Shown here piece by piece: positions 1-7,271 of a DNA stretch of 60,310 nucleotides. Every line of letters starts with the position of its first letter. The stretch's first letter is position 1. A program made the translations under genes and the position numbers. This DNA comes from a virus. The DNA is taken from IMG/VR virus record IMGVR_UViG_3300032304_000756, positions 1-60,310 of that record, one strand, 5' to 3'. The notes under the pieces are model-generated. The model had not been told where the DNA came from, did not search any database, and worked only from the letters and a program-made list of their open reading frames with translations.

Positions 1-701
1 AACCTTGGGTAAGGCATGCAGAAAAAAGTTTCTACCATGCTTTTGATCACAACTACTTTGCCACAGACTTTCATATTCACATGTTTTACGAAAACTTGAT
101 CCAACCAGATCCGGATCGTAAAGCAAGTATGTATAAGACTGTATTTGACGATACGTTATTCAACAACAAGGTTGTACGCACAGGCTGGCCCATGGAGTAT
201 ATGGATGATATACTTACCGCATACAAGGGTATGCCAAAGCGTGACTTAATTTTATTTCCGCATCGTATTGCTCCAGAGAAGCAAGTTGAAATCTTTCGTA
301 ACTTAAAAGAACACTTGCCACAATATGAATTTGTAGTGTGTCAGGACCAACAACTGACTAAAAACGAATATCATAATTTGTTAGGCGAAGCAAAAATAGT
401 GTTCAGTGCTAACTTACAAGAAACACTGGGCATTAGTTGTTACGAAGGTGCTGTGGTAGATGCTATTCCTATGGTACCCGATAGACTCAGTTATACAGAA
501 ATGTATTCGGATACGTTCAAGTATCCGAGCGTATGGACTGAAAGTTTTGAAACATATACTAGACATCGTCAGGAATTATGTTACAAGATTATTCAGTACA
601 TAGATAATTACGAAAAGTTTTTACCACAGTTACGTAAACAAACACTATCTCTTACTGACAATTTCTTTTCCGCAACTGGTTTATTAGAAAGATTAAAATG
701 A
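1..701 (+). CDS. glycosyltransferase, GT-B type C-terminal part (5' truncated by window edge)
   Basis: The frame is open from base 3 with no stop, so the ATG at 81 is probably internal and the gene starts outside the window. The visible part looks like the C-terminal half of a GT4-like GT-B glycosyltransferase: a strand with HRIAPEKQ (the R-x4-EKQ type of nucleotide-sugar site), a predicted FVVCQD strand, and the acidic donor-site stretch ETLGISCYEGA followed by IPMVPDRLSY. Such enzymes move a sugar from a nucleotide donor to an acceptor. In phages the acceptor can be DNA, protein or host envelope, and nothing here decides which. Its stop overlaps the start of the cupin gene (ATGA), so they are co-translated. 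The fold is fairly sure; the substrate is unknown. Confidence 0.7.
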   Translation, partial: PWVRHAEKSFYHAFDHNYFATDFHIHMFYENLIQPDPDRKASMYKTVFDDTLFNNKVVRTGWPMEYMDDILTAYKGMPKRDLILFPHRIAPEKQVEIFRNLKEHLPQYEFVVCQDQQLTKNEYHNLLGEAKIVFSANLQETLGISCYEGAVVDAIPMVPDRLSYTEMYSDTFKYPSVWTESFETYTRHRQELCYKIIQYIDNYEKFLPQLRKQTLSLTDNFFSATGLLERLK

Positions 702-1156
702 TACTCAAACTGTTAGAACGGCTAGATCGTAAACGCATCATTATGGATCGTCAATGCAACGAGCCGTTGCTAACACGTTATTATCTTTTTTTAAAAGAAC
801 GTAAGAATTTCCCTTTCAATATATTCTTACATAAGTTTCACAAAGGCGACCCTGGTGATGTACATGATCACCCATGGCCGTACTTTACACTAATACTAGC
901 GGGCGGTTATTACGAATGGATTCCACAATTCCATAATGACGGCACTATGTCTTGTGAAGTTCGTAAGTGGCGAGGTCCTGGACATTTTAGATTTTGTAGT
1001 GCCAATAGTTATCACCGCATCGAATTAAAAGAAGGTGTAACACCTTGGACTTTGTTTATGCCGGGTCCACAACAACAAGAATGGGGATTTCTTGTTGACA
1101 ATAAATGGATTCATAATGACAAATACTTATACGATAAACAGCACAACCGTACCTAA
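698..1156 (+). CDS. cupin-like protein
   Basis: 152 residues. The start overlaps the stop of the glycosyltransferase gene (ATGA at 698). Residues about 50-70 carry GDVHDHPWPYFTLILAGGYYE, a cupin motif 1-like pattern with two metal-ligand-type histidines and a glycine turn, and YHRIEL at about 109 resembles the motif 2 histidine. Cupins bind metal in a small beta barrel and range from isomerases to dioxygenases. The reaction cannot be read from sequence alone. Standing directly after a glycosyltransferase, it may act on sugars, but that is inference. The 3' end overlaps the next gene by 41 nt in another frame. Confidence 0.6.
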   Translation: MILKLLERLDRKRIIMDRQCNEPLLTRYYLFLKERKNFPFNIFLHKFHKGDPGDVHDHPWPYFTLILAGGYYEWIPQFHNDGTMSCEVRKWRGPGHFRFCSANSYHRIELKEGVTPWTLFMPGPQQQEWGFLVDNKWIHNDKYLYDKQHNRT

Positions 1157-1556
1157 TGGCGGAACTGTTACTTTAAATACTGGATCAGTATACACAATTG
1201 GAACAGGAATAACTACAACAGGACCAATTTATACAACTACCGGAACAGGTACTGCTACTTGGTCTACTCCAAATACTCAGTTTAATGGTGGCAACGGAAA
1301 GCCTGTAATGTCTATGCCGCACGGTACAGATGAAGTTATTTTAGAAAAAGATGCAACCTTAACAGTCAAAGGTCGAGTTGTTATAAATGATAGAGATTTA
1401 GAAGAACGGTTAAGTACAATGGAAAAACTCTTGCAAATTCCTGAAAGAGATGTTAAACTAGAATCTAAGCATCCAAAGTTAAAGAAACTGTATGATGAAT
1501 ACATTCATGCTTTGGCAAAATACAGAACATTCGAAGCAATTAAAGGAGATGAATAA
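1116..1556 (+). CDS. small Thr/Gly-rich putative structural protein
   Basis: 146 residues from the ATG at 1116. The same frame could start at a TTG at 1092, but ATG is preferred. The first about 60 residues are Thr/Gly/Asn-rich beta-like sequence (VPNGGTVTLNTGSVYTIGTG), similar in style to the start of the structural gene at 59261 (GGTITLNTGNQIGTVFVTG). The C-terminal half is charged and helical (LEERLSTMEKLL, HPKLKKLYDEYIHALAKY). This suggests a fibre- or decoration-like N-terminus on a helical tail. I do not recognise a specific family. It overlaps the cupin gene by 41 nt and runs up to the next gene, whose ATG abuts its stop. Confidence 0.6.
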   Translation: MTNTYTINSTTVPNGGTVTLNTGSVYTIGTGITTTGPIYTTTGTGTATWSTPNTQFNGGNGKPVMSMPHGTDEVILEKDATLTVKGRVVINDRDLEERLSTMEKLLQIPERDVKLESKHPKLKKLYDEYIHALAKYRTFEAIKGDE

Positions 1557-1786
1557 TGGCACTACACGAATCAGTCGCTCATACAGCACATGAAGCAGTT
1601 ATCAAAGAACACGAAGGATATCGTGTACGTGTAAAAAAACACGAAGTAATTAATCCTAAAGGACTGTTTAGTCTTGATATCATTCAAGAAAGTTTGAAAG
1701 ATGGCAAGGTTGCTGACAGTCAAACTTATAATTTCTTTATGACCAAAGAAGAACTTCAACGATTAGCATACGCACTTACACTATGA
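1556..1786 (+). CDS. hypothetical protein
   Basis: 76 residues, His- and Lys-rich N-terminus (HESVAHTAHEAVIKEHEG), no motif recognised. It begins at the last base of the upstream stop (TAATG, preceded by GGAGATG) and ends overlapping the phosphoribosyltransferase start (ATGA at 1783), so it lies inside a tightly coupled operon. Its reality rests on context, a good ribosome site (AAAGGAGATG) and the lack of a competing frame. Confidence 0.6.
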   Translation: MALHESVAHTAHEAVIKEHEGYRVRVKKHEVINPKGLFSLDIIQESLKDGKVADSQTYNFFMTKEELQRLAYALTL

Positions 1787-2325
1787 AAAAAATCTACTAC
1801 AACTGGTCTGACATCAATGGAGCGGTGGTGGAGATTGCTCGTAGTGTTATGGCTAGCAATTGGCGCCCAGACTATATTGTAGGCATCACTAGAGGTGGTG
1901 CTATCCCCGCCATAATGCTTAGTCAGTTTATGGGTATTCCCATGCGACCGTTAGAAGTCAGTCTGCGTGATGGTGGTAATTGTACCAGCGACTTAGGCAT
2001 GGCCGAAGATGCGTTTGGATGTGTGCCCAGTGAAGTTAGAGAATCTACTGGTACTATAGTAGATCCGGCATATAGAAAAAAGATTCTTATTGTAGATGAT
2101 ATCAACGACCAAGGATCCACTATTAATTGGATCAAACAAGATTGGCCCAGTGGCTGTCATCCTGCACACGATTTTTGGAATAATGTATGGGGTAACAATG
2201 TTCGATTTGCAGTATTAACTAATAATCTAGCAAGTAAAGCAGATATAGATTATTACTGTTGGGAAGTTAACAAGGCCGAAGAAGATTGTTGGCTGGTATA
2301 TCCTTGGGAAGAGTTTTGGAAATGA
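1783..2325 (+). CDS. phosphoribosyltransferase family protein
   Basis: 180 residues. The N-terminal part has the type I PRTase strand-turn IVGITRGGAIPAIML (pyrophosphate loop region, about residues 34-48), and residues about 103-115 hold the PRPP-binding motif ILIVDDINDQGST, with the paired acidic residues and the Gly-Ser-Thr turn. Family members transfer ribose-5-phosphate from PRPP to purine or pyrimidine bases. Xanthine/hypoxanthine-type salvage is the usual annotation, but the hood that fixes base choice is not recognisable here. It sits in a block with folate and nucleotide genes and could serve nucleotide salvage. ATGA overlaps couple it to both neighbours. Confidence 0.8.
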   Translation: MKKIYYNWSDINGAVVEIARSVMASNWRPDYIVGITRGGAIPAIMLSQFMGIPMRPLEVSLRDGGNCTSDLGMAEDAFGCVPSEVRESTGTIVDPAYRKKILIVDDINDQGSTINWIKQDWPSGCHPAHDFWNNVWGNNVRFAVLTNNLASKADIDYYCWEVNKAEEDCWLVYPWEEFWK

Positions 2326-2702
2326 CTGACTTAGAAAGGGCATTAGATGAAAAACGAGCACCGTGGACCGGAATTGAATACCGAACCAAAGACTACTGGG
2401 TCTTTCGAGATGCCTATCCCGTTACGGAAGGACATCTGTTATTTGTGCCTACCAAAGAAGACTGGGACCATCTCTGGGACTGCTACAAAGCCGCATACAA
2501 ATTCGGTTACATGGGAGTCGAATCGGGCAGGTGGGACGCTTTTAATGTCGGACAAAACTGTGGCGAGGCTGCTGGGCAAACAGTAATGTATCCACATGTA
2601 CATATGATTCCTCGACGTGCAGGAGATATGGAAGATCCTCGTGGCGGGGTTCGTCACGTTATACCGGAAAAAGGAAACTATAAAAATGATATCCGAAGAT
2701 AG
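2322..2702 (+). CDS. HIT-family (histidine triad-like) protein
   Basis: 126 residues from the ATG at 2322, which overlaps the preceding stop (ATGA) and has GGAAGAG upstream. A longer frame from 2286 is unlikely because it would reach deep into the upstream gene. The pattern of a VFRDAYPVTEGHLLFVP strand pair followed, about residues 80-95, by GQTVMYPHVHMIPR matches the HIT fold, where H-x-H-x binds the nucleotide alpha-phosphate. HIT proteins are nucleotide hydrolases or transferases. The triad is partial (PHVHMI, with no third His at +2), so activity may be altered. Confidence 0.75.
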   Translation: MTDLERALDEKRAPWTGIEYRTKDYWVFRDAYPVTEGHLLFVPTKEDWDHLWDCYKAAYKFGYMGVESGRWDAFNVGQNCGEAAGQTVMYPHVHMIPRRAGDMEDPRGGVRHVIPEKGNYKNDIRR

Positions 2703-2874
2703 AAAACAAGGAACTTGCGGATGCGGTCGTAGTCCAACTGGCGATTGTATCGGGTGGCATGGACTTGCTGAAGAAGTATTTCGAGAAAAATTAGCACAAT
2801 GGGAATTAGATGATTACCAGCGTAGAGCACAGGAACTCTGGAATGATAGTTGCACAAGTAAACGAGCAGAATAA
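2686..2874 (+). CDS. small Cys-rich CDGSH-like protein
   Basis: 62 residues from the ATG at 2686, which follows a GGAAAC site. Upstream in-frame codons overlap the HIT gene and are not needed. Residues about 9-23 read CGCGRSPTGDCIGWH: C-x-C-x2-S-x4-C-x-G-x-H. That is one residue shorter than the 2Fe-2S CDGSH pattern (C-x-C-x2-[ST]-x3-P-x-C-D-G-x-H) but has the same three-Cys one-His set. The rest is helical (EEVFREKLAQWELDDYQRRAQELW). It could bind an Fe-S cluster or zinc. The true role is unknown. It overlaps both neighbours. Confidence 0.6.
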   Translation: MISEDRKQGTCGCGRSPTGDCIGWHGLAEEVFREKLAQWELDDYQRRAQELWNDSCTSKRAE

Positions 2875-3061
2875 CGTCTATGTGTATTGGGACAATCAGA
2901 ACGGATTCTGGTGGAATGAAACCTGTGCTATGGTATTGGAAGTATTTGGACTGCCGGGCGACAGATATACCAGTCATCCAGAACAGGATGTTATGAAATT
3001 TACATTTAAATCAAAAAAGGACGCTGACTTATGTCGGATACTATTGTCGGAAAGATTGTAA
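2843..3061 (+). CDS. hypothetical protein
   Basis: 72 residues from the ATG at 2843, with AGGAAC as a possible ribosome site. No family recognised. The sequence is mixed alpha/beta with aromatic clusters (VYVYWDNQNGFWWNE). It overlaps the end of the Cys-rich gene by 32 nt and the start of the membrane-protein gene by 31 nt, the dense packing typical of this block. Confidence 0.5.
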   Translation: MIVAQVNEQNNVYVYWDNQNGFWWNETCAMVLEVFGLPGDRYTSHPEQDVMKFTFKSKKDADLCRILLSERL

Positions 3062-3255
3062 CAGCAACACTTATAATTTTGGCAGTGTTGATTCTGACAT
3101 TTACTGATTACGGAAGCCAAGGTAAAGTCTACGATTGTGGCATGGCCGAATGGCATCCTGATATTCCAAACAAAGTCAAAGAAGAATGTAGAAGACTACA
3201 TTACGAAGAATGGAAGAAACAACAGGATATTGAAAAGAAAACCATAAGCATTTAG
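3031..3255 (+). CDS. small single-pass membrane protein
   Basis: 74 residues. Residues about 8-25 (IVTATLIILAVLILTFTD) form one strong hydrophobic transmembrane segment, followed by a charged, mostly helical tail (EECRRLHYEEWKKQQDIEKK) with two cysteines. It is most likely anchored in the inner membrane. Small phage membrane proteins often act in lysis control or superinfection exclusion, but there is no motif to choose between these. It is the last gene before the sigma-70 promoter of folE. Confidence 0.6.
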   Translation: MSDTIVGKIVTATLIILAVLILTFTDYGSQGKVYDCGMAEWHPDIPNKVKEECRRLHYEEWKKQQDIEKKTISI

Positions 3256-3284
3256 TTGACAAAAACCTAAATAAACTATATCAT
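3256..3284 (+). promoter_or_regulatory. sigma-70 promoter of the folE operon
   Basis: TTGACA at 3256-3261, 17-bp spacer, TATCAT at 3279-3284. This is a consensus -35 and a one-mismatch -10. It lies in the short gap before folE, whose ribosome site is CGGAG. It would be read by unmodified host RNA polymerase, so the FolE/QueE block can be made early. Confidence 0.85.
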
Positions 3285-3321
3285 AACACATAGACATCCT
3301 CGTCTATAACTCGGAGTTTAA

Positions 3322-4020
3322 ATGACAGACAACAGCAAAAATTTAGCACAAGTAATCCGTGATAGGATGAAACAAGACGGTAAAAGATTCTGGGCTGGAG
3401 ATAATATTTCAGAATATATCAAACCCATGGATAAAATAGACCTTATCAACGAAGCAACAGTCGCATTTGAAAAGGTGCTAGATACATTGCTAATTGATCG
3501 TGAAACTGATCCTAACAGTAAAGGCACAGCACGTAGACTGGCCAAAATGTACTACAACGAAATAATGGCAGGAAGATATGATGATGCACCAGACGCAACA
3601 GCGTTCCCAAATGATTCAGAGGACCGTTACGAAGGTATGTTGGTTGTTCGTAGCGAGCTTCGCAGTATGTGTAGCCATCATCACCAACCCGTTGCTGGCG
3701 TTGCTTATATTGGTGTTATTGCGGCTGAGAAACTCATCGGACTTAGCAAGTATACAAGGATCGCTCAGTGGTGTGCCCGTCGAGGTACTCTCCAGGAGGA
3801 ACTTTGTAATGACATTGCTAGGGAAATCCAAAAAGCCACAGGAGCACAAGACTTAGGTGTGTATATTCAAGCCACACACGGATGTTGTGAAAATCGTGGT
3901 ATTATGGCACATAGCAGTTTAACACAGACTACAGTACTTAAAGGTGCATTCAAAGACGATCACGGTACAAAGAAAGAATTTTTTGATAACATTAAACTAC
4001 AACAGGAATATTCAAGATGA
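3322..4020 (+). CDS. folE: GTP cyclohydrolase I
   Basis: 232 residues, close to the usual length. FolE opens GTP to 7,8-dihydroneopterin triphosphate, the first step of both folate and 7-deazaguanine (queuosine) synthesis. The zinc and catalytic signature is clear: SMCSHHHQPVAG at about 114-125 (Cys and His ligands) and HGCCENRG at about 186-193 (second Cys ligand), with the conserved GLSKYTRIAQWCARR helix between. It follows its own sigma-70 promoter and leads a run of ATGA-coupled genes that ends in a QueE-like gene. That context favours deazaguanine synthesis, although DHFR and thymidylate synthase in the same block leave folate supply possible. Confidence 0.95.
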   Translation: MTDNSKNLAQVIRDRMKQDGKRFWAGDNISEYIKPMDKIDLINEATVAFEKVLDTLLIDRETDPNSKGTARRLAKMYYNEIMAGRYDDAPDATAFPNDSEDRYEGMLVVRSELRSMCSHHHQPVAGVAYIGVIAAEKLIGLSKYTRIAQWCARRGTLQEELCNDIAREIQKATGAQDLGVYIQATHGCCENRGIMAHSSLTQTTVLKGAFKDDHGTKKEFFDNIKLQQEYSR

Positions 4021-4235
4021 ATTCAGTAGATATGGCTAACGATTTAATTGATCGTGCAAGGAATTTAAAAAGATTTGAAGTTAAACGTATGCTGGAAAAT
4101 GGTATATTGTTTACTGGTGGTCCTATTCCGTTTGATATCAAAGGCAAGGACGAGTGTTATTGGATCTATGCCTATGCCGTAACTCAAGAAGAAGCAGAAG
4201 CACAAGTAGATACATGGTTAAAGGATCGTATATGA
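4017..4235 (+). CDS. hypothetical protein
   Basis: 72 residues, coupled to folE by ATGA and to the next gene by ATGA. An N-terminal basic helix (ANDLIDRARNLKRFEVKRML) is followed by a short beta part with aromatic residues (CYWIYAYAV). No family recognised. Confidence 0.6.
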   Translation: MNSVDMANDLIDRARNLKRFEVKRMLENGILFTGGPIPFDIKGKDECYWIYAYAVTQEEAEAQVDTWLKDRI

Positions 4236-4552
4236 ACTGGTTTGACAAGTGGCTTTATAAAAAGACACGTGACATGTGGAACAACAGCCACAAATACGAC
4301 GATGATATAATTGGATCAAAACAAATGGCAATAGGTATGGGTACATCACCAATGGTAGAACGAGGTCGGGCAGAAGGCGAAAGTCGTGTTACTTTCGAAT
4401 TGAGTACAGCAGTCGGCGGCAAAATACTCAATGTTAGACGTTACGATGACCGCAAAGATAGACACGATAGTCAAACCTATGTTATTCCTAATGGTGAAGA
4501 TATCGGCGAGCGTGTTTCCAAAATTATTAATTTGGAGATGTTCAAGCAATGA
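4232..4552 (+). CDS. hypothetical protein (MNWFDKWL type)
   Basis: 106 residues from the ATG at 4232, which overlaps the upstream stop. A longer frame from 4154 would lie inside the upstream gene and is rejected. It starts with an amphipathic helix (MNWFDKWLYKKTRDMW) and continues with beta-type sequence. Similar small proteins are, as far as I recall, common in T4-like marine phages without a known role. It is coupled to the next gene by ATGA at 4549. Confidence 0.6.
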   Translation: MNWFDKWLYKKTRDMWNNSHKYDDDIIGSKQMAIGMGTSPMVERGRAEGESRVTFELSTAVGGKILNVRRYDDRKDRHDSQTYVIPNGEDIGERVSKIINLEMFKQ

Positions 4553-4938
4553 AATCACAAATTCCAGCAGAAGGCATAATGAAAACAAACGATTGGGGCG
4601 ACTCAATGGTCTACCGCATCGCTTGTAACTGTGGAGACGATAGTCACAACCATAACATGTGGGTGGAAGCAGATGAACACGATATCATTGTTACTATCTA
4701 CACTACGGGCAAAACTAACTGGTGGAGTAAAACACGCTGGTATCATATTTGGACATTATTGACCAAAGGATATGTTGATACCGAATCCACTGTACATCTA
4801 AATAAACAACAAGCACTCAATTATGCTGAAACTTTGAAGAGTACTATTGATGACGTTGAATCTTTTCGTAATGCTAGACAAAACAAAGAAGAACGTGCTA
4901 CAATAACAAAAATGGCAAAAGAACAGGATTGTGTATGA
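4549..4938 (+). CDS. hypothetical protein with CNCG/His cluster
   Basis: 129 residues. Near the N-terminus YRIACNCGDDSHNHNMWVE holds two Cys and two His in close spacing and could bind metal, but there is no full zinc-ribbon pattern. The middle is Trp-rich (TNWWSKTRWYHIWTLL) and the C-terminus is a charged helix. It is not a QueD homologue: the HxH zinc site and catalytic Cys of that family are missing. It is coupled upstream by ATGA at 4549 and downstream to queE by ATGA at 4935. Confidence 0.6.
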   Translation: MKSQIPAEGIMKTNDWGDSMVYRIACNCGDDSHNHNMWVEADEHDIIVTIYTTGKTNWWSKTRWYHIWTLLTKGYVDTESTVHLNKQQALNYAETLKSTIDDVESFRNARQNKEERATITKMAKEQDCV

Positions 4939-5795
4939 GTAAAATTAAAATAGCGGAACTGTTTTACAGTATCCAAGGTGAAGGACGTTACATGGGTGTA
5001 CCGTCCGTTTTCTTACGAACATTTGGCTGTAACTTTAAGTGTGCTGGCTTTGGTATGCCGCGTGGTGAAGAAAGCCACGAAGCAACTGACATTGCGGCCA
5101 CACATACAATGATTGAGTCGTTTCAAAAATATGAAGAACTTCCTTTGGTATCTACGGGTTGCGATAGTTATGCTAGTTGGCATCCTGCTTTTAAGGATCT
5201 TAGTCCAGTGCTCACTTCAGACGCAATCGCCGACAGAATCTCGGAAATCATTCCGTTTGGAGAATGGAGAGACGAACATCTCGTCATCACTGGAGGGGAA
5301 CCTTTGCTTGGATGGCAACGGGCGTACCCAGACTTGCTCGACAACGAAAAAATGAAGTCTTTAAAAGAGATTACGTTTGAAACAAATGGTACTCAAAAAT
5401 TAACACAAGAATTTAAAAACTATTTAGGTGTATGGAAAGGTCTTCCAAGACAACAGCGCGAAATTACATTTAGTGTAAGTGCCAAATTACCATGCAGTGG
5501 TGAGAAGTGGGAAGAAGCAATTCTGCCAGAAATAGTTTGTGAATATGAAGAAGTTGGCACAGCATACTTGAAGTTTGTTATTGCCACAGAAGAAGATTTT
5601 GAAGATGCTAAACGTGCTGTTATTGAATATCGTAAGGCAGGCTTTAAAGGACATGTATACTTAATGCCGGTAGGCGGCGTAGAGAGTGTCTATGCGTTGA
5701 ACAATCGTCGTGTAGCGGATCTAGCAATGAAAGAAGGGTTACGCTACAGTGACAGGCTACAAGTACCGTTATTTAAAAATGAATGGGGAACTTAA
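4935..5795 (+). CDS. queE: QueE-like radical SAM enzyme (7-carboxy-7-deazaguanine synthase) with split Cys cluster
   Basis: 286 residues from the ATG at 4935. QueE turns 6-carboxytetrahydropterin into 7-carboxy-7-deazaguanine. Family features are the N-terminus IAELFYSIQGEG, VFLRTFGCNFKC, and the SAM-binding VITGGEPLL at about 117-125. Normal QueE has C-x3-C-x2-C. Here Cys32 and Cys36 are present but the +3 position is Phe, and the next cysteine, in a GCDSY context that matches the usual CDT, is Cys76. The third ligand therefore appears moved by an insertion of about 37 residues. With FolE in the same operon this points to deazaguanine synthesis. QueD and QueC are not seen in the window. Confidence 0.85.
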   Translation: MSKIKIAELFYSIQGEGRYMGVPSVFLRTFGCNFKCAGFGMPRGEESHEATDIAATHTMIESFQKYEELPLVSTGCDSYASWHPAFKDLSPVLTSDAIADRISEIIPFGEWRDEHLVITGGEPLLGWQRAYPDLLDNEKMKSLKEITFETNGTQKLTQEFKNYLGVWKGLPRQQREITFSVSAKLPCSGEKWEEAILPEIVCEYEEVGTAYLKFVIATEEDFEDAKRAVIEYRKAGFKGHVYLMPVGGVESVYALNNRRVADLAMKEGLRYSDRLQVPLFKNEWGT

Positions 5796-6247
5796 TGAAA
5801 CAATTTATAGAAAAACTGTTTGGTATTGATAAGATCAGAGCACGAGCAGAAAAATCGTTAATAGAAGCAGATGCGGCAACCAAATTAGCAGAAGCGGCCA
5901 CACTAGCCGCAGAACGTGCTACAGAAGCAGAAGCACAGGCCAAGATGACTCCAAAAGAACGTGCCACTGCACGTGGAGAACCGTGGGTTGCTGTTTTGGA
6001 GACGCACATTAATAAAGACAATCTAAAGAATGGTTTCTTTGAGATTGACTGGAACGATGAATTCGTGTTACAATTGAAACAAGCAGGCTATGGTTTTGAC
6101 GGCGATCCTCCAGAAGAGATTGTGGATCGTTGGTTCAGAGAACTTTGTAAAAATGTGGCCAGCGAAGAGGGCGTCGATATGACAGATAGAGGCGCAGGTT
6201 TTATTAACGTTAAAAAGATTGCCGAAGGCAAATCCGAGGTTTCATGA
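5795..6247 (+). CDS. hypothetical coiled-coil protein
   Basis: 150 residues from the ATG at 5795, which overlaps the queE stop (TAATG) and has GGGGAA upstream. Residues about 12-55 are an Ala/Glu-rich helix (ARAEKSLIEADAATKLAEAATLAAERATEAEAQAK) with likely coiled coil. The rest is acidic and mixed (NGFFEIDWNDEFVLQLKQAGY, then DRGAGFINVKKI). Small proteins of this style occur in T4-like marine phages with no known job. It is coupled to the exonuclease gene by ATGA at 6244. Confidence 0.6.
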   Translation: MKQFIEKLFGIDKIRARAEKSLIEADAATKLAEAATLAAERATEAEAQAKMTPKERATARGEPWVAVLETHINKDNLKNGFFEIDWNDEFVLQLKQAGYGFDGDPPEEIVDRWFRELCKNVASEEGVDMTDRGAGFINVKKIAEGKSEVS

Positions 6248-7212
6248 CATATATTTTAGTAGATACTGCTAATACATTCTTTCGTGCTAGACACGTCATT
6301 AAAGGCGATGCCGACATTAAGCTCGGTATGGCCTTTCATATTACTTTAAACAGTATCAAAAAGGCATGGCAAGACTTCGGTGGTAGCCATGTGGTGTTCT
6401 GCCTCGAAGGTCGCTCGTGGCGTAAGGACTATTATGCTCCGTATAAAAGAAATCGTAGCGATGCTCGTGCCGCACTCACTGTAAAAGAGCAAGAAGAAGA
6501 TCAGTTATTTTGGGAGAGCTTTGATAAGTTCAAAGAGTTTATATCCGAAAAAACTAATTGCACTGTGTTACAGCACGGCGAACTTGAAGCAGATGATTTA
6601 ATTGCAGGGTGGATTCAAAGTCATCCTAAAGCAAAACACGTGATCATTTCGACAGACAGCGATTTTTATCAGTTAATCGCACCCAATGTTAGCCAGTATA
6701 ATGGTGTACAAGAACATCATATCACGCACGAAGGCGTGTTTGATAAAAAAGGCAAAATGGTCATAGACAATAAAACTAAGGAACCTAAGGCCATTCCTGA
6801 TCCTAAATGGTTATTGTTCGAGAAATGTATTCGCGGCGACAGTAGCGATAATGTCTTTAGTGCATATCCTAAGGTACGAGTTAACAAACTGCAAGAGGCA
6901 TTTAAGGATCGCGAGTCACAAGGATTCGCGTGGAACAATCTCATGTTGCAACGTTGGGTTGATCATCATGGCGAAGAACATCGAGTTAAAGATGACTACG
7001 AACGTAATCGACAACTTATAGACTTGGCCGCACAGCCCAGCAACATTAAAGATAAAATTTTTGAAACTATTAAAGATAATATCGACAAAGAAAAGAATGT
7101 AGAACAAGTTGGTATACGTCTATTAAAGTTTTGTCAGTTATATGATCTTAAAAAGATTTCAGATCAAGCACAGCAGTATGCCGAGCCCCTTAATGCAAGA
7201 TATCATAAATGA
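6244..7212 (+). CDS. 5'-3' exonuclease / RNase H-type FEN nuclease
   Basis: 322 residues, similar in size to T4 RNase H (305). The PIN/FEN fold is shown by LVDTANTFFRAR at the N-terminus (first metal Asp), RKDYYAPYKRNR at about 59-70 (helical arch), ELEADDLIAGW at about 113-123, STDSDFYQLI at about 136-145 and GDSSDNVFSAYP at about 198-209. These are the acidic metal ligands in order. The enzyme would remove RNA primers and flaps during replication. It is coupled by ATGA to both neighbours. Confidence 0.88.
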   Translation: MTYILVDTANTFFRARHVIKGDADIKLGMAFHITLNSIKKAWQDFGGSHVVFCLEGRSWRKDYYAPYKRNRSDARAALTVKEQEEDQLFWESFDKFKEFISEKTNCTVLQHGELEADDLIAGWIQSHPKAKHVIISTDSDFYQLIAPNVSQYNGVQEHHITHEGVFDKKGKMVIDNKTKEPKAIPDPKWLLFEKCIRGDSSDNVFSAYPKVRVNKLQEAFKDRESQGFAWNNLMLQRWVDHHGEEHRVKDDYERNRQLIDLAAQPSNIKDKIFETIKDNIDKEKNVEQVGIRLLKFCQLYDLKKISDQAQQYAEPLNARYHK

Positions 7213-7271
7213 ATCGTTGCCATTATATAGATACTTGTAAAAACAAAACAGAAAATTGTTGGAGACCTGAA

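Noticed and set aside
4154-4231. Upstream extension of the 4232 gene
   Set aside because: It lies inside the previous gene, encodes a Cys/Arg/Ser-rich stretch without protein character, and the ATGA-coupled start at 4232 fits the operon pattern.
5113-5355. Second plus-strand frame inside queE
   Set aside because: It overlaps the QueE coding sequence completely and has no features of a real gene.
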